Positions 35,788 through 44,198 of a stretch of 64,000 bases of DNA are shown here, one piece after another (within the stretch, counting starts at the first letter, position 1; every line of letters begins with the position of its first letter). The stretch lies in the IMG/VR virus record IMGVR_UViG_3300022848_000011, positions 1 to 64,000 of that record, one strand, 5' to 3'. Source of the stretch: a virus. Below the pieces are notes generated by a model. It had not been told where the DNA came from and did not search any database. It saw only the letters and a list, made by a program, of their open reading frames with translations. The position numbers and the translations under genes are program-made.

Positions 35788-36714
35788 ATGGTTAAAGTAA
35801 TATCTAAGTCACCTATAATTAAAACAAAATTATCACCTATATCATATATAAAAAATTACAATAAAATATTGTTAAAAAGACATACAGGTGGTCTTGGTGA
35901 TATCTTGATGCATAGAATGTTATTCAAAAACATAAAAAAACAAATACCTAAATCCAAATTACACTTTGCATGTCCTTCTTACTATTTAAAGGCTGTTGAA
36001 GATTCTGAGTTTTTAGATCAAGTAATTGATGTAAATAATGTAAATGATTCAGAATATGCAGTTGTTTATACTACTACCCATCAAGCTAATAAATATGAAT
36101 CATGCATAGCTCCAGAATCGGATAAACACAGATCTGATATTTGGGGGCAATCTTTTGGTTTAGAACTTAAATATCATGATATGGATTTTAACTTAAACCA
36201 AAATCTAATTAATCAATACAAAAATAAGTATGGAGATTTTATTTGTTTTTGCCCTGTTTCAGCTATATTAACCAAAAACCTTCTTAATCACCAAATAGAT
36301 GTTTTTCTAGATAATTTCACAAATTTGATATGTTTGCATAAGAATAAAATAGATTATTTACCAAATAATCTTAAACAAATAAACAATACTTCTATAAGTG
36401 AGTGGATGCATATAATCGCTGCTTCAAAAGGTGTTATATCTGTTGATAGTGCAGCTTTTCACATGGCAGGTGGTTTAGGAAAGCCTTTACTTGGTATTTT
36501 TACATATGCAGATGGTACTATTTATGGCAAGTATTATGATCATATATTGATACAAAAACATAGAAAAAATGGAAATTGGGATTGTGGACCATGTTATTCT
36601 TGGTCTAATTGCTGTAAAACTAAACAAAATATAAAACCTTGTTTGACAGAAATTAGTAAATATGAGTTGGTTGAAGGCATAAATACATTTAAAGATAAAT
36701 ATAATTTAAAATAA
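35788..36714 (+). CDS. GT9 (heptosyltransferase-like) glycosyltransferase
   Basis: The 308-residue protein has the GT9/GT-B pattern of ADP-heptose:LPS heptosyltransferases: RHTGGLGDILMHRMLFKNIKK near residue 30, and SISEWMHIIAASKGVISVDSAAFHMAGGLGKPLLGIF, the donor-binding region with SVDSAAFHMAG, near 215-255. A Cys-rich C-terminal WDCGPCYSWSNCCKT follows. ATG 35788 was chosen because earlier starts lie inside the terminator hairpin. The enzyme would transfer a heptose-like sugar to lipopolysaccharide or another acceptor. Related genes in phages are thought to change the host surface or glycosylate phage parts. Confidence 0.78.
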   Translation: MVKVISKSPIIKTKLSPISYIKNYNKILLKRHTGGLGDILMHRMLFKNIKKQIPKSKLHFACPSYYLKAVEDSEFLDQVIDVNNVNDSEYAVVYTTTHQANKYESCIAPESDKHRSDIWGQSFGLELKYHDMDFNLNQNLINQYKNKYGDFICFCPVSAILTKNLLNHQIDVFLDNFTNLICLHKNKIDYLPNNLKQINNTSISEWMHIIAASKGVISVDSAAFHMAGGLGKPLLGIFTYADGTIYGKYYDHILIQKHRKNGNWDCGPCYSWSNCCKTKQNIKPCLTEISKYELVEGINTFKDKYNLK

Positions 36715-36746
36715 TTGCTAAAGTTACTAATTTAAAGGTGAGGCTA

Positions 36747-36971
36747 ATGCCAAATTTAATTAAAACAGGAGATACAAAGATAATTACAAAAGATGGGGAA
36801 GTCTTTGTAAACATATCGTTGGAACTTAATATTAAATTAGATGGTAACAATTTGTCGATACAGGCAAATGATACTAATGAAATTAAAAAACAAGAAGATA
36901 AAACTGATTGGGTAATACCAAGTTTTAAAAGCAAAAATAAAAAGAAAATAAATTTTGGCGATAAAGAATAA
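36747..36971 (+). CDS. Small protein upstream of the actin-like gene
   Basis: A 74-residue protein with a beta-rich start (NLIKTGDTKIITKDGEVFVNISLELNIKL) and a basic C-terminus (PSFKSKNKKKINFGDKE). AAAGGTGAGG lies just upstream of the ATG. It is probably co-transcribed with the actin-like gene 20 bp downstream and may be a partner of it. No family was recognised. Confidence 0.5.
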   Translation: MPNLIKTGDTKIITKDGEVFVNISLELNIKLDGNNLSIQANDTNEIKKQEDKTDWVIPSFKSKNKKKINFGDKE

Positions 36972-36991
36972 AATAATAGAAAGGTGATAAA

Positions 36992-38002
36992 ATGAATGTT
37001 TTGGGTTTCGATGTTGGTACTTACAATTTAATCTCTTGTTCAAGACAAGAAAACAATTACGAATACAAAAGAGAAGTAAATGGTTTTGTCAAGTTAAATA
37101 TTGAATCTAGAGCAATATTTAACATGATGGAAAAATCAGGCGTAAAATTAGTAGAATTCCCTGATGAAAACGTGGCTTATGCACTAGGAAAAAACGCTGT
37201 AGAAATGGCACGCACTTTACCTAATGTAGAATTGTTGCGTCCTATGAAAGATGGGTGTCTTAATCCAAAAGAACATTATGCTCAAGAAATTATGAGTATG
37301 ATGATTCACGGAATGATAGGAGAAATCGAACAAGACAATACAACTCTTTTTTATAGTGTCCCTGCGAATGCACTTAATGAAGAAACTGATGCTGATTACC
37401 ATCAGAAAGTGTTACAACAAATTTTTGATGATTATGAAAGTGATCAGGGTTTTAAACTTGATGCCAGACCAATCAATGAAGCATTAGCTCTTGTGTATGC
37501 AGAACTAGAAGAAAAAGCCTGGACGGGGATCGGGATCTCATGCGGGTCGGGGATGGTAAATATTTGTTATTCTATATTTGGAGCACCCGTCTTCCAATTT
37601 TCTATTGTAAATAGTGGTGATTGGATTGATAAACAAGCATCAAAAGCATTAGGTGAAACAACTACCACCTATGTAAATAGACAAAAAGAAAAAATCGACT
37701 TCACAATACAACAAGATGAGCTAGTTTTCAGAGCAATCAAAACTCAATATGAAATCATGATTCATAATACTGTTAATAAAATTGTTGAAGGATTCGAAAA
37801 AGCAGGACATAACACAAGAACAGATAAACCCGTTGATATTATTTTGGCTGGCGGAACCGCAACTCCAAACGGATTCGAAGAATTGTTTAAAGAAGCATTA
37901 AATAAAGTTAAATTGCCGATTAAAGTTGGAGAAATTATCAAGCCCAAAGAACCAGTTAAATCAGTAGCAAGAGGTTGTTTGGTTGCTGCTGAAAATGCAT
38001 AA
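36992..38002 (+). CDS. Actin-like ATPase (ParM/MreB superfamily)
   Basis: The 336-residue protein has the actin/Hsp70 ATPase layout: phosphate-1 VLGFDVGTYNL (D7), the connecting NEALAL (162-167), phosphate-2 GIGISCGSGMVN (179-190), and adenosine motif DIILAGGTATPNGFEELF near residue 283. In phosphate-2, the usual DxGGGTxD reads SxGxGMxN, so a normally catalytic Asp is missing; this variant may be typical of its subfamily. Actin-like filaments in phages and plasmids position DNA or capsids. Here it stands between virion genes and has two small genes beside it, as ParM-like systems have adaptors. A GAAAGGTG site precedes the start. Confidence 0.8.
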   Translation: MNVLGFDVGTYNLISCSRQENNYEYKREVNGFVKLNIESRAIFNMMEKSGVKLVEFPDENVAYALGKNAVEMARTLPNVELLRPMKDGCLNPKEHYAQEIMSMMIHGMIGEIEQDNTTLFYSVPANALNEETDADYHQKVLQQIFDDYESDQGFKLDARPINEALALVYAELEEKAWTGIGISCGSGMVNICYSIFGAPVFQFSIVNSGDWIDKQASKALGETTTTYVNRQKEKIDFTIQQDELVFRAIKTQYEIMIHNTVNKIVEGFEKAGHNTRTDKPVDIILAGGTATPNGFEELFKEALNKVKLPIKVGEIIKPKEPVKSVARGCLVAAENA

Positions 38003-38032
38003 TTAGTAAATTAAAAGAAAGAGAGAAAGAAT

Positions 38033-38266
38033 ATGGATAAGAAAGTTTCAGATTTAGGAGCAGGTGCCTATTTGTTAATGCATGGCTATAAAGTTATTGG
38101 AAGACAAGGCAGAGATATTATGTTTGAAGTAGAAGGTGAAAATGCAGATAGAGAATTCGAAGAAAGAAAGATGGAATACTTATCTAGCGAATTTCACAGA
38201 TTTGATTCATATATAATGTCATTAAAGAAAATGAGTGATAATAGTTACTATGGTAAAAAAAGATGA
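38033..38266 (+). CDS. Small DUF5659-like protein
   Basis: The 77-residue protein has SDLGAGAYLLMHGYKVIGRQGRDIMFEVEGE and a helical C-terminus ending in FHRFDSYIMSLKKM. This resembles the DUF5659 pattern: a short helix, a hairpin and a long helix often found in phage genes. The function of that family is not known. It lies 30 bp after the actin-like gene, with AAAGAGAGAAAG upstream, and overlaps the next start by 4 bp. Confidence 0.5.
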   Translation: MDKKVSDLGAGAYLLMHGYKVIGRQGRDIMFEVEGENADREFEERKMEYLSSEFHRFDSYIMSLKKMSDNSYYGKKR

Positions 38267-39594
38267 GTGAACAAAACAGTTTTGTAAATCCAATGGAACA
38301 ATTAAAAGATAAGTTCGACAAAGAGATTGAAACATTAATTGATAGAGAGTTAATTGCAAAATTGGAACCAATCATTAATCAACAAAGGCAACAAGTAAAT
38401 CCGCAAGTTGATCAGCAACCTACGCAAAGTAGTATGGGGCGACCCACCACATCAACTGATAATATGGCTAGATCAATTAACTCCACAGATCAACAAAGAT
38501 CTTCACAGAGAAATAACCAAGGAGTGATTAAATCGCCTAAGTGGAAAGGAATCAGGGGCTTGTGGCGATCTATTTGGAAAGGTAATTCTTTTGATAATCC
38601 AGACTATCTTAATAATTTAAGATTAAACAATCAATTACCTTGGCAAAATAGAAAGAATGAAAATTTAATTACCTTAGAAGAATATAGTCATTTGAAAGAA
38701 TGTGCAAATATGTTCTTTGAAGATAATTTTGATTTCCAACACCTTAACGAAAACATGAGTCTTGCTGGACCAATTATAGCAAATTTCAAACAAGAATTAG
38801 TAAAAACCTTGAGAGATCAATATACCCGAATAACTAAGTTCCTCAAAGACCAAGATAACAACACTGAACAACCAAGTCATCCTGTCGCTGCAAGTATGCC
38901 ACCTGCTTCGACAACTACAAGTAGATCTCAAGACGTAGAAATTGAAGATGATGACGATGATGATGATGAAATAAAAGGAATCGAAAGAGAACTAGGAATA
39001 GATCCTAACATTAATGATTACTTGGATGATGAAGAAGACGATGATGATGAAGACACTACTCCAACTGTTCGAAATCAAACATCAGATGCAGAAGATAAAG
39101 CTAGAAAAGATGCAGAAGATAAAGCTAGAAAAGACGCAGAAGATAAAGCTAGAAAAGACGCAGAAGATAAAGCTAGAAAAGACGCAGAAGATAAAGCTAG
39201 AAAAGACGCAGAAGATAAGGCTAGAAAAGACGCAGAAGATAAAGCTAGAAAAGACGCAGAAGATAAGGCTAGAAAAGACGCAGAAGATAAAGCTAGAAAA
39301 GATGCAGAGCCAGATGAGTTAGATGATATTGAAGATGATATTGAAGATGATATTGAAGATGATATTGATCTTAGCAATGTAAGTATAGAAGATTTGATAG
39401 ACAGGTTACCAGAAAGACATAAACTTACTGGGCAGAATAGTTATCAGGATTTAAAGCAAAAATTAAAAAATAATAACATGTCTCAGGATGAATTTGACCA
39501 AGAATTAGATGATCTTAAAAACACATTTAGCAATCTTGCCCCATCAAAAAAATCCACCAAAAAAGATTACACAGACACTTTTGAAGATTTTTAG
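38263..39594 (+). CDS. Acidic, repeat-containing protein
   Basis: The 443-residue protein has an N-terminal helix, a Gln/Ser-rich linker, and a basic Trp-rich segment (SPKWKGIRGLWRSIWKG). A helical domain carries DFQHLNENMSLAG (about 165-177). An extremely acidic stretch precedes nine DAEDKARK repeats, then IEDD repeats, then a helical C-terminus. DFQHLNE resembles DFNHLNE at the N-terminus of the convergent 772-residue protein, which suggests a common processing or binding site. The alternating acidic/basic repeat probably forms a single long helix. Function is unknown; a scaffold, spacer or head core role is possible. Confidence 0.55.
   Translation: MSEQNSFVNPMEQLKDKFDKEIETLIDRELIAKLEPIINQQRQQVNPQVDQQPTQSSMGRPTTSTDNMARSINSTDQQRSSQRNNQGVIKSPKWKGIRGLWRSIWKGNSFDNPDYLNNLRLNNQLPWQNRKNENLITLEEYSHLKECANMFFEDNFDFQHLNENMSLAGPIIANFKQELVKTLRDQYTRITKFLKDQDNNTEQPSHPVAASMPPASTTTSRSQDVEIEDDDDDDDEIKGIERELGIDPNINDYLDDEEDDDDEDTTPTVRNQTSDAEDKARKDAEDKARKDAEDKARKDAEDKARKDAEDKARKDAEDKARKDAEDKARKDAEDKARKDAEDKARKDAEPDELDDIEDDIEDDIEDDIDLSNVSIEDLIDRLPERHKLTGQNSYQDLKQKLKNNNMSQDEFDQELDDLKNTFSNLAPSKKSTKKDYTDTFEDF
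39085..39300 (+). repeat. Nine tandem 24-bp repeats (DAEDKARK)
   Basis: Nine copies of an eight-codon unit, GATGCAGAAGATAAAGCTAG plus AAAA, differ only at synonymous third positions. They encode (DAEDKARK)9 with charge spacing suited to a stable single alpha helix. Four 12-bp units encoding IEDD follow at about 39328-39369. Confidence 0.95.
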
Positions 39595-41909
39595 AACCAT
39601 TTCTCCAGTTGTTGCCATCCTGGGGAGCGTGATGTATAGTACTTTTTAACATAGTTATGAATTAAACTACTGTATTTCTTTGATTTTGGATCAATATAAC
39701 TAGAGAATTTTGGATTTTGGATCAATTGTTTGATTTTTGGGTCCAGTTCAATCATACTTGATTCATAAGATAATTTCTTTGATATTTCTTTTGCCTTCGT
39801 GTCAATTTCTTCTTCTGTAACTGAATGATTAGTTTGTTGTGCTATTTGTTGTAATGCATGTTTTGCTGCTAAAAAATATTTACCAGCAACTAATGTTTTT
39901 GCAGATATATCATTGTCAGAATGATCGTGTGTTACGGTACTTCTAATTTGATTCAAGAACTCTGGATTATTTGTTAATTTATCCCATCCTGCCTGAATCT
40001 GAGAATGAATCACGTCAATTCCGTGGGAAGTCTGTCCGTGTTGTCCATCTTTCCACATAGAAGGGTCGAAAGGTCTTGACTTTCTTCCCCATGTAATTCC
40101 CAATTCCTTTGCTTTATCTTCAAGACTTTTATCACCAGACAACAACTGTTCTAGATCTTCCATTGATTGTCCTTTGTGAATTCGGTTTTTCAATTGAAAA
40201 ACCATTCCTGCAAAGGTATATCCAGATTGGAAAGCAGATTTTCTCATTAATCTTCGAGCATTGTCCAATGCTGATTTTTGAACAGTACCTTTTTTATAAT
40301 CTTTATAGATTTGAATAAATGGCATAAAGGCTCTAGAACCTAATCGATTTCTAAAATAGGTTGTTGCATTTTTGACAATTTCATCTTGTTTAATTTGCAT
40401 GGTATGGTGTGCAACTTTTGAAGCAGTATACAACTTCTTGATGTATGCATCAACACCTCTGGTGATTTCGTCAGGAATTCCACCTGTGCTTCCAATTAAT
40501 TCTTTAGCATCTTTCCAAAATTCATTTGGGTTAATTTTAAGTTGTTGTAATGCGCCATGAACTGTTTCTTGCTGTTGCCAATTAATATTAATTGTTCCAA
40601 ACCCTGACCATCTTGTGTGAGGGTTGTTTAATTTAGGGTTAAAGTGATGTATGTTCCAATCTTCTACGTCATATCTTGGAGCACTTTTCAAGACAGTTTC
40701 ATATTCTTCTTTGTAACGATCCCTGATTGATTCTAGAATTTCAGAAAAGGTTTCGTCTGGTACATCTAGAGGATCATTATAACCTGTTTGTTTTGTGGTC
40801 TTTTTAATGATATCAATCAAAGAAAACTTAATTTTTAATTCCTTTAATTTTTCTTTATATTTTTTTCTTTGGACATGTTTTGGATCTTTCCCAATAACTG
40901 GCTTTTTGTTTGATGGATCGTCTAACCAAGAAGTAATTTGTTCTATTTCTTTGTTTAAGTTTGAAAGATTTACTGGATTAAGCATACTTCTATACTTTGA
41001 TATATCTTTATCAGAGATATCTACATCTAATTCATCATGAATATTTTTTGCTACGTTATGTTTTCGTATAGATTCACTAGGAATCATTTTAGCTGGTCTC
41101 AAGATGGGTAAATACTGTTTGATTTGAATCATTTCTCCTGAATCTGCCCAATAAGCATACCATATTCTTTTTCCATCTTTTGTTCTACCATACTTTTCAC
41201 CATGTCCAGGGAGTTTACCAAGACCTTCCTTTGTATGAACAACTTTATCAGAACCCTTACCACCACCTATTTTTAATTTTTCTATAACTTCACTGTCTTC
41301 TGGATGTTCACCCAACCATCCATCTTTTATACCTTGATACAAACTAGACAAACGATCTCGTGCCACTTTTTCGGTCATTCCAACCATTCCTTTACTTGCA
41401 CTTAAACCTTTTCCTCTTTTATTTCCGTCAAGTACATAACCTAATGACCCAAAGTTATTATTTTTAGCATGCTGAATGTATTTCTCTTTCTCTGTCGATT
41501 TCAGTTGAGAATACATGTGATCATCGACATCAGCAGTTACTTTATGAAGCAAGTGCTTTCCATAAGTTCTAACTTTTGGAAAAATTAACTCTCCAGATTT
41601 CCTACCATGCCTATATGGTAACTTGGGATTTGCATACTTAGGAATATTACCATTATTTTTTGATATTTCAAAAATATCATAAAGCAGCTTGTCATAACGA
41701 TAGACTAAAGCTTTTGCCCATAATTCTGGCGGGAATTGTTGTAAAAAATCAATATCATGTTGATCAATGAATATAGGAGTTTTTCTTTTCTCGTGAACTG
41801 TATGAATTTCATCTCCGTCACTATAATCAACAGCCGCCGCTGCCATTTCGTTAAGGTGATTAAAATCTAATGAATTGACGATGTTTTTGATGAAATTTCC
41901 CATAAACAT
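39591..41909 (-). CDS. Large unknown protein, candidate packaged virion protein
   Basis: The 772-residue protein is basic, helical and has no motif I recognise. The N-terminus FIKNIVNSLDFNHLNEMAAAA is amphipathic and followed by Ala-rich sequence, with LNE (19-21) as a possible prohead-protease site. The middle contains a segment with many Gly/Lys (GYVLDGNKRGKGLSASKGMVG, then GKRIWYAYWADSGEMIQIKQYLPI), and later regions have WNIHHFNPK and several His-rich bits (THDHSDND). TATAAATA lies immediately upstream of the first ATG on the minus strand; this matches the T4 late promoter consensus, although the spacing is tight and ATG 41903 may be the true start. It may be an internal head protein. Confidence 0.55.
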   Translation of the reverse strand: MFMGNFIKNIVNSLDFNHLNEMAAAAVDYSDGDEIHTVHEKRKTPIFIDQHDIDFLQQFPPELWAKALVYRYDKLLYDIFEISKNNGNIPKYANPKLPYRHGRKSGELIFPKVRTYGKHLLHKVTADVDDHMYSQLKSTEKEKYIQHAKNNNFGSLGYVLDGNKRGKGLSASKGMVGMTEKVARDRLSSLYQGIKDGWLGEHPEDSEVIEKLKIGGGKGSDKVVHTKEGLGKLPGHGEKYGRTKDGKRIWYAYWADSGEMIQIKQYLPILRPAKMIPSESIRKHNVAKNIHDELDVDISDKDISKYRSMLNPVNLSNLNKEIEQITSWLDDPSNKKPVIGKDPKHVQRKKYKEKLKELKIKFSLIDIIKKTTKQTGYNDPLDVPDETFSEILESIRDRYKEEYETVLKSAPRYDVEDWNIHHFNPKLNNPHTRWSGFGTININWQQQETVHGALQQLKINPNEFWKDAKELIGSTGGIPDEITRGVDAYIKKLYTASKVAHHTMQIKQDEIVKNATTYFRNRLGSRAFMPFIQIYKDYKKGTVQKSALDNARRLMRKSAFQSGYTFAGMVFQLKNRIHKGQSMEDLEQLLSGDKSLEDKAKELGITWGRKSRPFDPSMWKDGQHGQTSHGIDVIHSQIQAGWDKLTNNPEFLNQIRSTVTHDHSDNDISAKTLVAGKYFLAAKHALQQIAQQTNHSVTEEEIDTKAKEISKKLSYESSMIELDPKIKQLIQNPKFSSYIDPKSKKYSSLIHNYVKKYYTSRSPGWQQLEKWF

Positions 41910-41918
41910 ATTTATAAT

Positions 41919-42278
41919 TCAAAATACATTTTCTATATCATCAATATTTAATTTATTGTTTTCGACTACTGTTTTTTTTACTTTACCATTCATTTCTTCT
42001 TTTACTTGTTGAATAATCTTTGCATCCATAGGATCATTAGGGTTTAGTGATTCTTCTTCAGAAATACTTACAATATTATCTAAATTAAACCAGGATTTAG
42101 TTTTCTTTGGAGAAAATACATTTTCTAGCAACAAGCCTTTTTCGTCAACAGATATGACTTTGCCCATGAAGTAATTATGAATTGTTTCTATAAATTTATC
42201 ACCATTCTCTTCTCGGTAATTTCGATTAATACCTAGCGTTGTTATTGTACAGATTTTATTTACAAATATATTTTTCAT
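41919..42278 (-). CDS. Small hypothetical protein downstream of primase
   Basis: The 119-residue protein has a small beta domain in the first 75 residues (ICTITTLGINRNYRE ... MGKVISVDEKGLLLENVFSPKKTKSWFNLDNIVSISEE) that resembles an SH3-like barrel, then an acidic/basic helix and tail. It overlaps the primase start-side neighbour by 4 bp (ATGA), so it is translated with the primase. Function is unknown. Confidence 0.5.
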   Translation of the reverse strand: MKNIFVNKICTITTLGINRNYREENGDKFIETIHNYFMGKVISVDEKGLLLENVFSPKKTKSWFNLDNIVSISEEESLNPNDPMDAKIIQQVKEEMNGKVKKTVVENNKLNIDDIENVF

Positions 42279-43294
42279 AGTAGATTTAATTGAATATCAA
42301 GGGGATCGAAGTTTTTTGTTTTAAGAACATATTCTCTTATCAACTTTGGATTAACTTTATTGATAATTGAATTCCAGTCTTTGTAACCTTTCGGCGGGTT
42401 TATATATTCAATTTTATTGAACCCTAAAGATTGCATTTTTTTACCATTTTCTATTAAGGCATCAACACCAGGACCATCGAAATCGAATGCTAAAACAGGA
42501 TCATAATCTTTTAGTATTTTGAGTTGACCTTCAGATAAGTATTTTCCTCCACTCGCACAAGCCCACACACCGCATCTAAAGAGACTTAACGCATCAAACT
42601 CCCCCTCAGTCACATACACCTTAGAACCCTTCTCAGGCCAATCCGGGAAGAATAAGACATCTTCTTTAGTAACACCGCTTTCTTCCCCAGCAGCTAAATA
42701 TTTTGGAGCTTTTTCATAAGAGCCAAAATATCTACCATTAAAAAAGATAAGTTTCTTATTTTTGTCATAATAAGGGATAATAATTCTATCCCGATAAAAC
42801 CCTGAAGTACAAACAAAGAAAAAACTTGCTGTAAAGCCTCTAGATTTCAGATATATGTCACATTTCCTTCGTATTGGACTAATAGTAGGTATATCACTAA
42901 CTAAACAAGTTCCAGGTGGCAATTTACATTCTTTAAACTCTTTTTGTACTTTTACTTCTTTTTCGACTTGTTGATCTTGATTTAATAATTCTTGAAATCT
43001 AATTTGGAGATCATCTATTGTAGCATCTCTACAACCTAAGGTTTGTAACGCTTCCCAATAATTACAGCCATCGACTTGCATTACTAAAGATATCAATGAC
43101 CCTCTTTTGTCGGTTTTCCAACAACGAAAGACACCATGTTCTACATTTTTCTTTCCACCACTAGGATTACACCACAAGTGTTGTTTAGAATCATCACAAA
43201 ACACTGAATTAATTTTTATTTCATCATTTTTAATCTTTACAGGATCGAACCTAGCGTTTGCCCATTCTAGGAATATTTCAAAAGGTATGCTCAT
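42275..43294 (-). CDS. DNA primase (zinc-binding plus TOPRIM)
   Basis: The 339-residue protein is a DnaG-type primase of phage length. The N-terminal zinc-binding region has NSVFCDDSKQHLWCNP ... GVFRCWK (Cys 33, 42, 58 plus His), followed by SLISLVMQVDGCNYWEALQTLG, typical after the finger. The catalytic TOPRIM part carries VYVTEGEFDALSLF (E230) and VLAFDFDGPG (D271, D273). It makes RNA primers for lagging-strand synthesis, normally with a replicative helicase that is not in this window. ATG 43294 was chosen because GAAAGAG precedes it; an upstream TTG lies at 43330. Confidence 0.88.
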   Translation of the reverse strand: MSIPFEIFLEWANARFDPVKIKNDEIKINSVFCDDSKQHLWCNPSGGKKNVEHGVFRCWKTDKRGSLISLVMQVDGCNYWEALQTLGCRDATIDDLQIRFQELLNQDQQVEKEVKVQKEFKECKLPPGTCLVSDIPTISPIRRKCDIYLKSRGFTASFFFVCTSGFYRDRIIIPYYDKNKKLIFFNGRYFGSYEKAPKYLAAGEESGVTKEDVLFFPDWPEKGSKVYVTEGEFDALSLFRCGVWACASGGKYLSEGQLKILKDYDPVLAFDFDGPGVDALIENGKKMQSLGFNKIEYINPPKGYKDWNSIINKVNPKLIREYVLKTKNFDPLDIQLNLL

Positions 43295-43373
43295 TTTTTT
43301 CTCTTTCAGATATTTTAAAGTAAAAGTCAAATCAAATCAAGATATTATTCGAGTTAAAGGACTTTAATAGGTC

Positions 43374-44198
43374 ATGAACATTAATCATCTATCTGTTTCT
43401 AGATATAATCTGTACAAAGAATGCGAGCAAAAATACAAATTCAAATATCATTTAAAGGTGCCTTCTCCAAAAGAAGAGCAATTTCATTTTACTTACGGAA
43501 AAGTGATTCACAAAGTAGCAGAAGAGTTTATCGAACTAAAAGGTGAAAAAAGTCTGCAAGATATTTTGCTCAGTATTTTAACTGGAGAAATGTCTTTAGA
43601 AAGATCTGATCAACCTGGGAAACGTATAAACTTGCCGAAAGATTTCCAAGTAAGGGTTCCAGACCACCTACGTTCTATTGAGAAACTTAATAAACAAGTA
43701 GGAGTAAGAGGAGAACTTGAATGGGAATTTAAATATGATTTAGATCCACCTAATGAGAAATTTGTATACGGTTTTATTGACAGAATTATTCAAGAAAAAG
43801 ATCATTTTTTTGTATTAGATTATAAAACAACAAAAAAGGGTGGTTGGAGAAAAAATATCAATACAGTAAAAGATGATATTCAATTAAAAACATACGCTCT
43901 TATGGTAAGGGAACATTATAACGTCCCTGCAAAGAATATTTATACAGCTTTGTATTATCTTGAAGGGGCTGATTTAATTGGTGCTAGATTTACAGAAGAT
44001 GATTTAGATAAAACTAAAGAAGAATTATTAAAAAGTTATAATAGCATACAAGATAAAAACCCAGATAAAGTCTGGGGTAACGTTGGCTTCCAATGTGAAA
44101 GATGTGATTATAAATCTTTATGTCCGTTTGTTGCTAACGGAAAAAATCGGATTTCCATTGGGGCAAAGGCGTATGAACTTCCTGAGGGATGGGTATAA
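43374..44198 (+). CDS. Cas4/RecB-like PD-(D/E)XK nuclease with Fe-S cysteines
   Basis: The 274-residue protein has the RecB/Cas4 family order: LSVSRYNLYKECEQKYKFKY (C17), GKVIHKVAEE (H46), VYGFIDRI (D136), FVLDYKTTK (D149, K151), QLKTYAL (Q170), and CERCDYKSLC (C241, C244, C250). One early and three late cysteines are expected to hold a 4Fe-4S cluster. Such enzymes trim DNA ends with 5'-3' polarity. No CRISPR genes are near, so a replication or recombination role in the phage is likely. It diverges from the primase and overlaps the end of the convergent protease gene by 65 bp. Confidence 0.85.
   Translation: MNINHLSVSRYNLYKECEQKYKFKYHLKVPSPKEEQFHFTYGKVIHKVAEEFIELKGEKSLQDILLSILTGEMSLERSDQPGKRINLPKDFQVRVPDHLRSIEKLNKQVGVRGELEWEFKYDLDPPNEKFVYGFIDRIIQEKDHFFVLDYKTTKKGGWRKNINTVKDDIQLKTYALMVREHYNVPAKNIYTALYYLEGADLIGARFTEDDLDKTKEELLKSYNSIQDKNPDKVWGNVGFQCERCDYKSLCPFVANGKNRISIGAKAYELPEGWV

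Noticed and set aside
39085-39300. CRISPR-like regular repeats
   Set aside because: The repeats are contiguous with no spacers and lie in frame inside a coding gene.
39014-39377. Alternative frames through the 24-bp repeats (KLEKTQKI and SSASFLAL repeats)
   Set aside because: They are repeat shadows; the frame encoding DAEDKARK continues into a full protein on both sides.
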